DNA of 64,000 nucleotides from Sceloporus undulatus (Eukaryota > Chordata > Lepidosauria > Squamata > Phrynosomatidae). Location of the stretch: positions 10,901,778 through 10,965,777 of the forward strand of contig NC_056524.1 in the NCBI RefSeq assembly GCF_019175285.1, read 5' to 3'. Numbering within the stretch: position 1 is the first letter of the stretch; every line of letters starts with the position of its first letter. The notes under the pieces were generated by a model. It was not told where the DNA came from, did no database searches, and was given only the letters and a program-made list of their open reading frames with translations. Of the stretch, positions 36,625 through 49,767 are shown piece after piece. The translations under genes were made by a program, and so were the position numbers.

Positions 36625-37799
36625 CATGTGAAGTATGGCAGATAAAAAAAAAGAGTATCAATTTAAACCATGTGTCATATCTCTTCTGAAATTAGATTAC
36701 TATTAAATACTCTAATTAAATCATCTGCCAAAATGTTAGCTCTACAAATGGTTTCCAAGCTGAACCAGTGACTCTACCAACACATTAGGTTAATAATCAG
36801 CTACAGTGAGCTATCAGTTCTTCTTGAGTAAATGAAGAACCAGTATGATTTATCAAAAGCAATTATTTACAGCCTCCCTACAAAACATGTCTGCTTATAA
36901 TAACCTGCTCTAGTCTCTCAGGTATCTATCAAAGCTTACATTGACTTATAAGTCATGGACATAATACTTGTTTGCTACTTCAGCTTTGTGGGTGGAGGTA
37001 GGTCTAGATATAAAAAAGAGAGAAAGATAAAGTTGCTAAAAATACAGGTTCCTACATATACTTACTTTCATAAGCAACTTTGTTTGAAACCAAAACCAAA
37101 AAAATTCATTGGTATCCCAACTAGATATCCACTTTCAAGCAGTCCATGGGGAGGGAGAGAAGTCATCATATTTGTGCCATCATTTCAGTACTTTGAAGAA
37201 AATGTAAAACTTGATTTACCACCATGAATTAAAATGCTTCAGTTTAAATCAATCCATTTTGCTTGTCAGCTTTATAAATTTGAAGCAAGCAGAAATGATT
37301 TTAAGCCCTAAGTCACTAACCGAAGCAGGCATGGGCACACAATTAGTAGAAGCTGGTGATGCAGCAAGCTTTAGTAATTATTCTTTTCCAGCAAAGCTGC
37401 AACCACCATCACTGCACCCTTTTCTTTGGCAAATTAAAAGGATCCTTTAATGTGACTGAGGAAGCATCAAGAGAGTTTCACCTTTCTCAAACAGCTGTTT
37501 AGGAGACAGGAATTTCTACTGAGCTGAAAATGGGTTTCCCCTGGGAGTTAAGCATTTGGGTGTGGTGTTGAACCCACAGTTTATGCAAGGTGACATGATA
37601 TCAGCCCCACCTGTCCATTCTAATGATAGATTTGGAGTGCTAGACCAACTTATGCAACCAGGATACCCTATTGTTTCATATGCCTATGTTGCAATTGGCC
37701 AGTATGATTAAGTTTTCTCTTGGGATGTCGAATGGTAGGAGGAAACACAAGGCCAATCCTATCTGTGCCAGCCAGAACAACTGTGATAGTAGGTATATG

Positions 37800-37885
37800 C
37801 ACATGTTAGCTTTGCTGTTGCATCAGGCCGATGTCAGTTTATAGCAACCCTATGAATGAGAGACCTCCAAGTCACCTTGTTATCA
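37800..37885 (-). mobile_element. MIR-like SINE 3' scrap
   Basis: GTTTATAGCAACCCTATGAA then GAGAGACCTCCAAGTCACC. The same sequence type closes the window at 63885. Confidence 0.5.
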
Positions 37886-38169
37886 TGATGGGAAGAAAAT
37901 GCTACTATGTCCCTACTTTTCCATGGTGGTAGGATTGCATGTTCCTGTGAAGTTAAGAGACTATGGTGTTGGTAGCACTACTCCCACATCAGACAGGCTT
38001 TTGCTGAGGAGCCAGATTTAGTATGCCCAACAGCTACTAGGAAGCAGCAGTAGTAGAGTGACATCGGAGACAATAGTAGCAGCACCACAGCTAGCACTTG
38101 TTAGTATTGTGCAGAAGATGACACTGATAAACAACTTCTGAGTATCTTTCATTATGAAAACCCTATGAT

Positions 38170-38275
38170 GGGACAGCCCAAAAAGAACCAAGCGATTGTA
38201 AACCTCTTAGAGAGTGCTGAGTTCACTGATAAGTGGTATAGGAATGTAAATGCTATTGCTAAATGCTATAATGCC
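38170..38275 (+). mobile_element. Sauria-type SINE 3' part
   Basis: GATTGTAAACCTCTTAGAGA, GAGTTCACTGATAAGTGGTA and AATGCTATTGCTAAATGC. Confidence 0.6.
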
Positions 38276-38469
38276 AGAAGATGAGACTCCCAGGTTAGCA
38301 GGCACTCTAGGAATGACTAGGGAAGAGCAGAGTAAATAGCATTGGAACTAACAATGCAAGTCGACCCAAGCCTAAAGGACATTCAGCTGCTGACTTGCTA
38401 AAAGGCTAGAGTAAAGTCTGAAGCTGCAAAATATGCATTATGCATCTTTTACTAAAAGCAATAAATATA

Positions 38470-38494
38470 NNNNNNNNNNNNNNNNNNNNNNNNN
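38470..38494. other. Assembly gap of 25 N
   Basis: Exactly 25 N between intron sequence ending ATAAATATA and a repeat of the CR1 at 33420. Confidence 1.
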
Positions 38495-41400
38495 CCTATG
38501 CGGAAAGACTTAGGGAGCTGAGGATGTTTAGCCTGGAGAAGAGAAGGTTAAGAGGTGACATGATAGCCCTGTTTAAATTTTGAAGGGATATATTAGGAGG
38601 AGCAAGCTTGTTTTCTGCTGCTCCAGAGACTAGAACACGGAACAATGGATGCAAGCGCCAGGAAAAGAGATTTCACCTCAACATTAGGAGGAACTTCCTG
38701 ACAGTAAGGGTGTTCGACAGTGGAACACACTTATTCCTCAGAGTGTATGTGGAGTATCCTTCCTTAGAGGTCTTCAGAGGCTGGATGGCCATCTGTTGGG
38801 GATGCTTTTTAAGATGCTATTTTACTTTGTACTGTATTTTACCCTGTATTGTATGAATATTTGATGTTGTGAACAGCTTTGATCACTTTGGAAAGGTGGT
38901 ATATAAATAAAGTTTTTATTTTATTATTATTTATTATTATGCTTTGATTTAGATTTCCTGCATGGCAGGGAGTTGGACTAGATTGCCCTTGCGGTCTCTT
39001 CCAACTCTATGATTCTATGGCCATCTGTGTGGGATGTTGATTGTGATTGTGATTCCTGAATGGCAGGGGTTGGACTGAATGACCCTTGGCAGTCTCTTTC
39101 AACTCATGATTCTAGGCAAAGCCAGATGGACGGATGGATGGACCCAGAATGTCCTGTCGCAAAATGGTGCACAAAAGAAGTTTCTTGCACCCTCATCTCC
39201 ACAATTCCCTGCCATCCAATTTTTCCTCAGAGACCCCCCCCCCAAAGCTCTCCAACACCCCAGGGAGGCGCTACTATCACTTTGGGAATAGCATATGCCA
39301 TTGTGCAAATATGTTTGATGAGATAGGCCTTTGGTTTAATTCACTTTGGCTCTTTTATGTTCTTTTGTTACTCTAGTTTAGGTAACAACATAATATAAAA
39401 GAATGGTTGCTCAGCACTGTAATGGTTACCCTGAGACTTTGTGCTTTCTCTGCAAGTTTTGTGGGACTCCTGGGTTATTGTCCTGCATCAGCTAAAAGTC
39501 CTGGGACAGTAGTTGTTTTTGTCCTTTGAAGTAACACCATGTAACGAGCACAAGCTTCAAGTTCAAAGCACTGCTGGGGATAGGCAATTTGGCAATTTAT
39601 GAACACTTGTTAGACTCTACACTCCATAGGCATTCCTTTGCACCACTTGCATAATTGCTTGCAACAAAGCACTAACTAATAGGAGGAGTCTGGGAACTTC
39701 TTAAACTGATGAACAGTTCCAACTTGCAACATTTGCACATGTTTCCTGAAAGATTTGGCTTTGCTTTTCTGGATATGTCCTTACATTCATCTTGTAACAT
39801 ATGAATGCTAACACTATCATAGGTTTAATCATTCTAGCCCATTTTCTTTCCTTGTTTACAGTATCTAAAAGGGATAGCAGAAGAATTGTAACTGGACAGA
39901 CAGGGATTCTGCTTTATCCTAGGATGTAACTAAATTTGGGGGGATCTTTGTAAACCTCTCTCCCCAAGGGTAACTAATGACAAATGTTTGGTCCACACAT
40001 AGGAGAACAAATGGCAACAAACCTTCAGATTCAGGTAGCTATTGCGTAATGTACTTTAGGCTCCGTCAGCAGAAGAGATGGCCTTATCCAAGAGTTGCTT
40101 TATACGAAACATATTGCTAATAGGTTTGTTATACAATTCTGGCTCTCTACCTCATCCCACAAATCACAAAGAACTACTTTGGTGATGATACCAAGATCAT
40201 TTGTGCTCCCCATCCCAACCTTATGCGAGAATGAACAACATCACACTATAAGGATAGTTTGTACCCCGCAATGTGGTACTCAGAATGATATCAGTATCAT
40301 TGGTTTCTTCAGCTTCTCCATCTTCATCCTGATAAGTACAATCTCAAATCCAGATGAACGGATTACTCAGTTAATGAAATGGACATGTTTCAGCCATTAA
40401 TTCTGGTAACTGAAAATTTGGTGCCAGAGCCAAAACGTGAAAAAAGGCTAGGTTCCAACACTACAAAAAGGTGAGCAATTTCAGATCTTTCAGATCTTTT
40501 ATTGAAAAATAATATGGTGTAGTGTTTTGAGCACTGGACATTCTGGGAAGGAGGGTTCAAATCCCACTGAGCCATGGAAGCTAACTGGATGTCTCTCAGC
40601 TTCAGAGACAGGAGAACCAAATCCCCTCTGATCCCCTCTGCCACAAAAAACTGTGATAGGGTGGGCTTAAGGTTGTCTAAATTGGAAATGGCTTGAAAGC
40701 ACGAACAACAACAACCACAACGATCATGTGAAATGAAAAAAGTTCAAGAAGGCTTTGCATAACACAAATGTTTTCATCATCCTTTCAGATAATCTCAAGT
40801 TTCAATTTCACCAGTTTACACCCTTGTTAATGATTTCCCTTTTGGTGGCCAAACTAATCTGTGTTGTCTTTTAGTAGCAGGCTTATCTTTTCCCCCCTCT
40901 TTGGCTGTCATTCATGCTCACTAAGGGACTCTGGAGGCAGCTGCTGTTTTACACTGCACTTGGAAGCAGGTGCACACAGCTACAGTAGAATTCAAAGACA
41001 TAGCTTTGTTAGTCTGGAAAATCAGTATGCGAAGGGATTTTGCAGCACCTTTGAGCTACAGTTGAATCTGCTAGAGTAACAATAAGCTCTATCCCAGGTC
41101 AAGCTTTGCTTATGGCTTCTTTACTGTACACACACTGCCGCTTTGATTCCCAGTTTTGGGGAGAAAGCAGCATATAAATATAATAACATAATGTATTAAT
41201 AATAATGCTGCAACCCAACACCAGAAGTCTGTGTTTCTCTTGTCCTTCTTCAACATCTCCATTCTAAAAGGTTTCCAACTAGACAGATGATAGAGGGGAA
41301 ATGGCCTGGGTGAGCAATGCATAAGAAGAACTTTGTTAGTAATAGTAGAAGCTTTATTAGATGAAGATGCTTGTTCACGAAGGTTCACATGTGTTCCATG

Positions 41401-44235
41401 GTCTCTATATCAACTGGGGAAAACAAGAAGTCCATTCAAGGTCCAAAACACACTGCAGAAAAATAACCCAGTTTGAGACCCCTTTGATGGTCCTGGCTCA
41501 ATGCTAGAGATTCCTGGAACTGTAGTTTTGTGGAGACATTTAGCCTTCTCTGTCAGAGAGCTCTGATATCGCAATACACTACTATTCCAGGATTCCCCTA
41601 ACACTGGCTCAGTGCGATTGTCGACCCACCCCCCCCCCCAGAGGTTTCCCAAACCCTGGATTACACAAAACTCCAACCCTACAGCCCACAACCTCCTTCC
41701 CCCTCCCTATCCTTTTTCTCTCGCTCTTCCTCTGCTAATTCTTCTTTTTCTTTTCTTCGCTTTCTTTCCTCTCCCTTTTCTCTTTCCTATCCCCTCTCCC
41801 GTTGCTTGTGACTTTGAAGCGGCCCACCGTCGCTATTCTGCCATATGACGATCTGTTATGGCCCCATTTGGACCAGTATGCAAGATAAACACCACAAACA
41901 AGCCCATCCGTATCAATCCTCCCTCCACACACAAAGACACACATGTGTCTCTCTCTTCTGAAAATTCGAATTTACTTATTAATACTACTTAATAAATCAT
42001 CTGCCAAAATGTGGTGTCTCTGGTGAGGTGTGTCTGATCGTCATCATTTTTGTGGATTTTTTCTCTTATTTTTTCTTTTATTGCTTTTTAGTATATTGAA
42101 CTTCTTATTCTTTTTTTCCCAATGTGGTTTTCTTGGGGCCCCCCCTCCTTCTAAATTCTTTTTTTCCTTCTATCCCATCTTTTTCTTTGGGTCGTTGTTG
42201 TTTATTTCTTTCCCTGTTGCTTTCGGACTGATCCTATTAGCTTTTTTACACCTCTCATTGTCTTCTTTTCCTTTTGTCTTTCTACTTTTCTTCTTTTCTT
42301 CCCCTTTCTCTTTTTCGTCTTTCTTCTCTCGTCTTTGTTCTTTCTTCTTTCTCCCCTTTCTTTTTCGCCTTCCTTCTCTATTCTCTCGCTCCCCTCCATC
42401 CTTTTCTTTTTCCTCTTTTCCTTTTTTTTTTTGTCCCCCTTCTCCACTTCTTTTCTTGGTTTTTTCTCTCTATCCTTCTCTCTCTTCTTCCTCTTCCCAT
42501 ATATACCATGAATAGATATCAAAGCTCCTGATACCCGCAACACATTAGATTAATAATCAGCTACAGTGAGCTATCAGTTCTTCTTGAGTAAATGAAGAAC
42601 CAGTATGATTTATCAAAAGCAATTATTTACAGCCTCCCTACAAAAACTGTCTGCTGTATAATAACTGCTCTAGGCTCTCAGGAATCTATCAAAGCTTACA
42701 TTGAATTCTAGTCATGGACATAATACTTGTGCTACTCAGTTTTGTGGGTGGGGAGGTAGGTCTAGATATAAAAAAGAGGGAAAGATAAGTTGCTAATAAA
42801 AAATACAGGTTCCTACATATACTTACTTTCATAAGCAACTTTGTTTGAAACCAAAACCAAAAAAATTCATTGGTATCCCATAGATATCCACTTTCAAGCG
42901 CAGTCCATGGGGAGGAGAGAGAGTCATCATATTTGTGCCATCATTTCAGTACTTGAAGAAAATGTAAAACTTGATTTACCACCATGAATTAAAATGCTTC
43001 AGTTTAAATCAATACATTTGCTTGTCAGCCTTTATAATATTGAAGCAAAGCAGAAATGATTTTAGCCCTAAGTCACTAACCGAAGGCAGGCATGGGCACA
43101 CACATTATTAGAAGCTGGTGATTGCAGCACGCTTAGTAATTATTCTTTTCCAGCAAAGCTGCAACCACCATCACTGCACCCTTTTTTTGGCAAATTAAAA
43201 GGATCCTTTAATGTGACTGAGGACGCATCAAAGAGAGTTTCACCTTTCTCAAACGCTGTTTAGGAGACAGGAATTTCTACTGAGCTGAAAATGGGTTTCC
43301 CCTGGGAGGTTAAGCATTTTGGGTGTGGTGTGAACCCACAGTTTATGCAAAGGTGACTGATATCATGTCCCCAACCTTCATTTCTAATGAAGATTGCGTG
43401 CTAGACACACTTATGCACCCAGGTACCCTATTGTTTCATATGCCTATGTTGCAATTGGCCAGTATGATTAAGTTTTCTTTGGGATGTCGAATGGTTAGGA
43501 GGAAACACAAGGCCCATCCTATCTGTGCCAGCCCAGAACAAACTGTGATAGTAGGTATATGCACATGTAGCTTTGCTGTTGCATCAGGCCGATGTCAGTT
43601 TATAGCAACCTATGAATGAGAGACCTCCGTCACCTGTTATCATGATGGGAAGAACAAAATGCTACTATGTCCCTAACTTTCCATGGTGGTAGGATTGCAT
43701 GTTCCTGTGAAGTGAAGTTAAGTAGACTATGGTGTTGGTAGCACTACTCCCACATCAGACAGGCTTTTGCTGAGGAGCCAGATTTAGTATGCCCAACCAG
43801 CTACTAGGACAGCAGCAGTCGTAGAGTACATCGGAGACAATAGTAGCCGCACCACAGCTAGCATTTGTTAGTATTGTGCAGAAGTGACACTGATATAAAC
43901 AACTTCTGAGTATCTTTCATTATGAAAACCCTATGATGGGACAGCCAAAAAGAACCAAGCGATTGTAACCTCTTAGAGAGTGCTGCTGAGTTCACTGATA
44001 AGTGGATAGGAATGTAAATGCTATTGCAAATGCTCTAATGCCAGAAGCGAGACTCCAGGTTAGCAGGGCACTCTAGGAATGACTAGGGGAAGCAGCGAGT
44101 AAATAGCATTGGAACTAACAATGCAAGTCGACCCAAGCCTAAAGGACATTCAGCTGCTGACTTGCTAAAGGCTAGAGTAAAGTCTGAAGTCTGCAAATAT
44201 GCATTATGCCTCTTTTACTAAAACGCATAAATATA
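38495..44235. repeat. Error-rich second copy of 33420-38469 (probable false duplication)
   Basis: It starts at CCTATGCGGAAAGACTTAGG (as 33420) and ends with ATAAATATA, the last bases before the gap at 38470, after which normal unique sequence continues. The order is unchanged but many small indels are present, and 41617-42540 is replaced by noise. Its CR1, MIR-like SINE (about 40513-40722), hAT MITE and other parts are copies and are not listed again. Confidence 0.9.
41617..42540. repeat. Pyrimidine-rich noise inside the false duplication
   Basis: About 920 bp, mainly TTTCTTCCTCTT-like, take the place of about 205 bp in the first copy (36576-36780). Islands such as AAATCATCTGCCAAAATG still match the original. 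Frames of 161 and 113 codons over it are low-complexity and not genes. Confidence 0.75.
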
Positions 44236-46780
44236 TAGAGCTCAGTCATGAATGTCAAGGCTGAAGCAATGTCCCCTTGGTTTACATGCCTGTTTTTAAA
44301 AGCAAATAGCAGATGTGGAAGCGAGGCCACCACAAACTAGCATGATCAGAGAACAAAGGAGGAAATAGGCTCTTTGTGTTCTCTACCACTGCATAGGGAA
44401 AAATTCTCCTCTGGTGGTGGTATTTTCTTGGAAAAATACTTCAGACGAGAGATTTCCCCAGAACTGCAGCTTGGGCAGGACAGAATTAAACACCATCCCA
44501 GGCCTTCTCCATCTTGGATATCAGCTCCCACAACTGGTTCTAACTTACATTTTATGACACCTACATGATAAATTAATAAGTTGCACAATGTCACATCTAG
44601 TTTGGCCCTTAATTGTTAAACTATTTTTTACTGCCTCTTGTCTGCCAGGGCCCCCAAGGCAGTGCTAATAGATGAAAACATTATTTAAAAAGAATCAAAA
44701 ACCTGAAAAGATGCTGGTGACTGAAGCAAGCTTTCTAAAGGGAAAGCAAAAAACCTAAGAAAGTGGCAAGGCTCCACTGGACAAAGCCATTGCCTGTTAC
44801 AGACAGGCCAAAATTAAAGCTGCTTCGAGTCAATTTTGGAGGTATGTCATTTCAATTACATGCATCCTACGATTCTGGAAGCTGCACCAAAGCTGCACTC
44901 CAGTCCTTAGGACCTGGAAGTGTGGCTTTGGTTTGGCTTTGGACTCTTAGGATGCATTACCATCATTGAAATACCTACCTCCAAAGTGACTCGAAGGAGC
45001 TTTATTTTGGCTGTCTGTGTAACAGGCCTTTGTTTATGTATTAAAGAACTGCCTCTGAGGAAGAAGCTGAAAATTAGCAGGAAGCTCTTCATTCCCACAC
45101 ATCCTTTAAAGACGTCGCATCTGCAGGCTGACCTTTTTGATAAGTGCATAAAAATAAGATTTCCACAGCAACACCTTCCGCACTTTCCAAATGCTCAAGG
45201 GCTATTATTTTACTCATGCTCCTTGCCATGGACAGAGTAGTACACCTGGCAAGGAATTAATAGGTAACATTAGGACAGTCATATTTGATGGAATGACAAC
45301 TTCAAGAGTTACGTAGTTATGAATAATCTCTCCACACTACACACAAAGCATGTGAAACTAACTGATGGAAGGGAATAGAGTTTGGTTCCAAGTCGATTGG
45401 AAGATGTGACCTTGCAAGCTGTTGAGACTCCATGATCACAATATACCTGAGAAGAGCAACTGGAAAATTCGTTTCACTTGCTTGCTGCCAAGGGACAACG
45501 GTAGGTTGAACAAAAAAGACGAAGATTAGAAGTATTTCTTCACGCCCTTTTATTTGTTATATTACTAGTATAATTGCCCAGCTTTGCTTCATTTCTGGGA
45601 CTACTCCAACCCCCAAGAGTGGGATCTGTACATCCCACATTAGCCTATAGTTTAAGTCAAGTCATCCCAAACATGCCCACCAAATTTGATTATAAATCAA
45701 TAAATAACAGTATTGGAGAGGTTCCCACAATTAAATAGATTTCATGTGTTACCCTAGCCTATATTTGGGATCAGAACATGCCAGACATAAACCTGCAAAT
45801 TTGAGGGAAGAGTTGTTACTTTCTACACTAGGAATAAATAGTGGCTATATGTTGCTAGTTCTTTTGTACTTCGGTTGTTTTGTGACAAACATGTGGAAAC
45901 TACCAAAATGGTACTCCTGACCACAATAGAACTATCTGTTCCCTTATCAGCTAATCTAATTTTAACAATCAAGGTCTCATCCAACAGACACTAACCTCCT
46001 CTTTGAAACTAAACCCTCCTAGTTACAGACCTGAATTGAATTTATGTATTTGTGTGGTTCTGGACACTTTAATGTCCTTTTACTTTTTTTTTTTTTACCA
46101 CTGACTCAGTTTTATTTTTGATAAATCTTCTAACTCTTCTACCCTGCATTCAATCTGGGAGGAAGCATATAAATATGTAGTTTAAAGGCATACTTTAGGA
46201 CCTACTCAGTTCACCCTGACAGGCATCTGTGTAGCTCCAGATCATATGCGCTACAGCTTCCAGCAGCCCTTATTTGCCGGAATATGGACAGCTACAGTTC
46301 AGCAACACTTTGAAGCATAGGATTCCCATCCCAGGCCTGTGTGCGAGGCATATTGTACAGACTAAATGCTGCTGCCACAACAGCTAATCATTATTCTTAA
46401 GGAGACGCTTGTTTGCCACTACCGCCATGTGTTTTCTGAACAAAACTGAGGGAATTCTATGCAGCTTCACTGTTTCTCTAGGAACCATCTAGGCCACTGT
46501 GGAACACTTCAGTATTTCAAAGGAGCCTAGTGTCAATACTTGACTACACAGGAATATGGACAATTGCTTTCGCAACTCCATGTAATTACTTTCATGTACG
46601 AAAGCTGGAAAGCACCACTTAAGAAGCCTTCCAACAAAAAATCCAATGGAAGCGATACTTCAAATGCTCTCCTCCTTTGTGCAGGCAGTTGAAGGTGCTT
46701 ATTAAATGGGCCAATAATTAGACTTGCAACACACCCCTTCTTAGTGTTGTTTATTTTTACTCAGTATGGCAGGAATAAAA
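44236..46780. other. PRCP intron 1, no gene seen apart from a MITE
   Basis: Besides the foldback at 44794-45028 I see no gene or RNA. A hAT-like scrap (CTACAGCTTCCAGCAGCCC) lies at 46250-46320. Confidence 0.5.
44794..45028. mobile_element. Foldback MITE, about 100-bp arms
   Basis: CCTGTTACAGACAGGCCAAA at the left pairs with GGCTGTCTGTGTAACAGGC at the right. Inner pairing includes TTCGAGTCAATTTTGGAGG with CTCCAAAGTGACTCGAA. A fragment of the same family (AGCAGCTTTATTTTGGCTGT) is at 61065-61110. Confidence 0.78.
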
Positions 46781-46804
46781 TCATGCACAGGATAAAATAC
46801 ACTA

Positions 46805-46900
46805 AAGGCATCAGAATCCTGTCTGACTTGGAAGCTAAGCAGGGTCAGCCCTGATGAGTCTTGAATTGAAGATGGCCAATGAATAACCAGGGACTGGGGG
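46805..46900 (+). mobile_element. 5S-rRNA-derived SINE, truncated
   Basis: CTGTCTGACTTGGAAGCTAA then GCAGGGTCAGCCCTGATGAG matches the inner 5S rRNA promoter region. Diverged after that, ending AATAACCAGGGACTGGGG. Confidence 0.65.
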
Positions 46901-46929
46901 CTGTAGTTCCCCATTTCCTGCATATCAAT

Positions 46930-47240
46930 CCGTACATTTGTATGAGTAACAACTTACTAGTCCACTACCTCCACTCTAACTCCCCCTAACCAACCAAACC
47001 CGCCCACCCCTAACCACCAACCACACCACTAAAACCCCCCCAAACCCCCAACCCCCACGACCAAACCACCCCCACCACCATAGAAACCCCCCAAACCCCC
47101 AAACCACGCGCGCGCTGCCACAGAGCTTTGGAATACAAACACATTATAAGTAACACCAGTAGTCAATATGTTTATATATATAGATAATATAGAAAGATAT
47201 ATATATATATAGATTAATATATATATGTATTTATATCCCA
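46930..47240. repeat. C-rich then TA-rich low-complexity stretch
   Basis: 46975-47105 is almost only C and A (CCCCCAAACCCCCAACCCCC), then 47165-47230 is TA repeats. The C/A part looks like read noise; the TA part may be a real microsatellite. Confidence 0.65.
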
Positions 47241-47399
47241 CACCGCAGCCAAATGGCTCTACACAGGACAGTTACAATTAGTTTTAAATCAGACAGTTCC
47301 TGCGCTCAGGCTTACAATCTAAAGACCAAACAAAAGGATAAGGGATGTTATAGTGAAAGGGGATGAGTTCCATGGTTTCGTCTCTCCTTGGGGCCTGGA

Positions 47400-48958
47400 C
47401 CAAGGCAATGGGTGGAAGGGATGGCTCTCCTTCTTCCAGGCTATTTCCCGATGGAGCCTGGACCTGCCTTGGTGAACTGCCTCTCCAGGTCCAGAGGTGG
47501 CAGTTATGGATGGCGGAGTCCCCTTCCTTCGGCTGGCCCTGGAAGGAAGCCTGGGACCTGCCTGATGAACTGGCCTCTCAGGCGGCAGGTGGCATTATGG
47601 ATGGTGGGAGTCCCCTTCTTCAGGCTGGCCCTGATGGAGCTGGACCTGCCTGGTGACCTGCCTCTCGGCCAGCGGGTTGCAGTTTATGAGGGCGGAGTCC
47701 CCTTCCTTCAGGCTGGCCCGAATGGAGCTGCCCTGCCCTGGTGAACTGCCTCTCAGGCCGGCAGGTGGCAGTTAGGAGGGGCGGGTCCCCTTCCTTCCAG
47801 GCTGGCCCTATGGAGCCTGACCTGGCCTGGTGACCTGCCGCTCAGCCGGTGGGTGGCAGTTGATGGGAGGGAAGAGTCCCCTTCCCTTCAGGCTTGGCCC
47901 TGATGGACAGGAACCTGCCTGGTGACCTCCTCTCAGGCCCGGCGGGTGGGCAGTTTAATGGAGGGGCGGAGTCCCCGTCCTTCAGGGCGGCCTTGATGGA
48001 GCCGGACCTGCCTGGTGACCTGCCCTCTCAGGCCGGCGTGCGTTATGGAGGGCGGAGTCCCTCCTTTCCTTCAGGCGGGCCCTGATGGAGGCCTGGACCT
48101 GCCTGGGACCCTGCCCTCTCCAGGCCGGTGGGTGGCAGTTATGGAGGGCCCCCCGGAGCCCCTTCCTTCAGGCTGGCCCTGAGGAGCGGACCTGCCTGTG
48201 AACTGCCCTCTCAGGCCGGCCGTGTGGCAGTTATGGAGGGCGGAGTCCCCTTCCTTCAGGCTGGCCCTGATGGAGCCCAACCTGCCTCGTGAACTGCCTC
48301 TCAGGCCGGCAGATGGCAGTTATGGAGGGCGGAGTCCCCTTCCTTCAGGCTGGCCCTGATGGAGCCCAACCTGCCTGGTGACCTGCCTCTCAGGCCGGTG
48401 GGTGGCAGTTATGGATGGCGGAGTCCCCTTCCTTCAGGCTGGCCCTGATGGAGCTGGCCCTGCCTGGTGAACTGCCTCTCAGGCCGGCGGGTGGCAGTTA
48501 TGGAGGGTGGAGTCCCCTTCCTTCAGGCTGGCCCTGATGGAGCTGGACCTGCCTGGTGAACTGCCTCTCAGGCCAGCAGGTGGCAGTTATGGAGGGCAGA
48601 GTCCCCTTCCTTCAGGCTGACCCTGATGGAGCCCAACCTGCCTGGTGAACTGCCTCTCAGGCCGGTGGGTGGCAGTTATGGAGGGTGGAGTCCCCTTCCT
48701 TCAGGCTAGCCCTGATGGAGCCCAACCTGCCTCGTGAACTGCCTCTCAGGCCGGCAGATGGCAGTTATGGAGGGCGGAGTCCCCTTCCTTCAGGGTGGCC
48801 CTGATGGAGCCCAACCTGCCTGGTGACCTGCCTCTCAGGCCGGCGGGTGGCAGTTATGGATGGCGGAGTCCCCTTCCTTCAGGCTGGCCCTGATGGAGCT
48901 GGCCCTGCCTGGTGAACTGCCTCTCAGGCCGGCAGGTGGCAGTTATGGAGGGTGGAGT
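47400..48958 (+). repeat. 89-bp minisatellite, about 17 copies
   Basis: Units read GGCCGGCAGGTGGCAGTTAT, GGAGGGCGGAGTCCCCTTCC, TTCAGGCTGGCCCTGATGGA, then GCC..CCTGCCTGGTGAACTGCCTCTCA. Spacing between units is exactly 89 bp in the clean part (48230-48958). The left half has frequent small indels. It ends sharply at GGAGTCTTTTTTAC. Since 89 is not a multiple of three, long coding frames are accidental. Confidence 0.92.
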
Positions 48959-49183
48959 CTTTTTTACTTTTTTTTTAAGCAACAAGGACCATTGTGGCTA
49001 CTTTTTAATAGGAACTCTATTAACACGAGTGTTTTGGAGAACTACTGTTATTTCAGAACATTACCTTTACCGGGATTCTTGCCAATTTTACATTATATAT
49101 ACACTACCTGTAACGGATTATCACAGGACTTTACGAATAACATCAGTGAGAAACATTTGTAAAAAAGGTAGGACAAACAATTA

Positions 49184-49523
49184 CAGCAGGCCTTCCAATT
49201 TACTAGGGTTAGGGGCAAAGGACCCCAAGAAAGTGGGGAACAAATAGCCTGAAAGAACACCTCTCCTGAAATGTCTAGGTCTTCCAGAACATCCCTATGG
49301 CTATCATCTGGCAGAGTTTGAGCACAGAATTGCACTGGTGGACCTTAAACACCTAGAGAAATGTTTCCTCTAGGAATCTGTAGCTCCTTCAGTGTGGCTC
49401 TATGGTTAACCTCTGGCAGAGTTGCACTGGAGGATCTAGAGATTCCTAGAGAGAATTCTTCAATCAAATCTTTGAATAATCAAATCTACAAAAATCAAAG
49501 CCATGAATGTGGATGGCCTACTG
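49184..49523. mobile_element. Tc1/mariner-like MITE with TA target site
   Basis: TA then CAGCAGGCCTTCCAATTTAC at the left; GAATGTGGATGGCCTACTG then TA at the right. A relative is at 60650-60885. Confidence 0.72.
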
Positions 49524-49767
49524 TAATGTGTTAATTTTTGGAGGGGGGAAAATAATGTTCACGCATTAGTTTTTAAGTACCCAAAAATGGCACAACCTCA
49601 AAGGAGATGCAGGAGCATACTGGGTAGATCCCTGGTGTTTTTAGAAGGATAAGAAAGCTTAAAGGAAGGATACTTCAACAGCTCAGTTTAGACTGCTCAC
49701 AACTACAGACTTGAGTACTGGGTAGGCATATGGGGTATTCTAACAGCAGACAAAATGAAACACAGAA

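Noticed and set aside
42030-42543. Frames of 161 and 113 codons, rich in Phe/Ser and Lys/Arg
   Set aside because: They come from pyrimidine-rich noise inside a false duplication.
47363-47744. Overlapping frames of about 100 codons
   Set aside because: They are 89-bp minisatellite units read in shifting frames.
47400-48958. CRISPR-like array
   Set aside because: It is a head-to-tail minisatellite without unique spacers, in a vertebrate intron.
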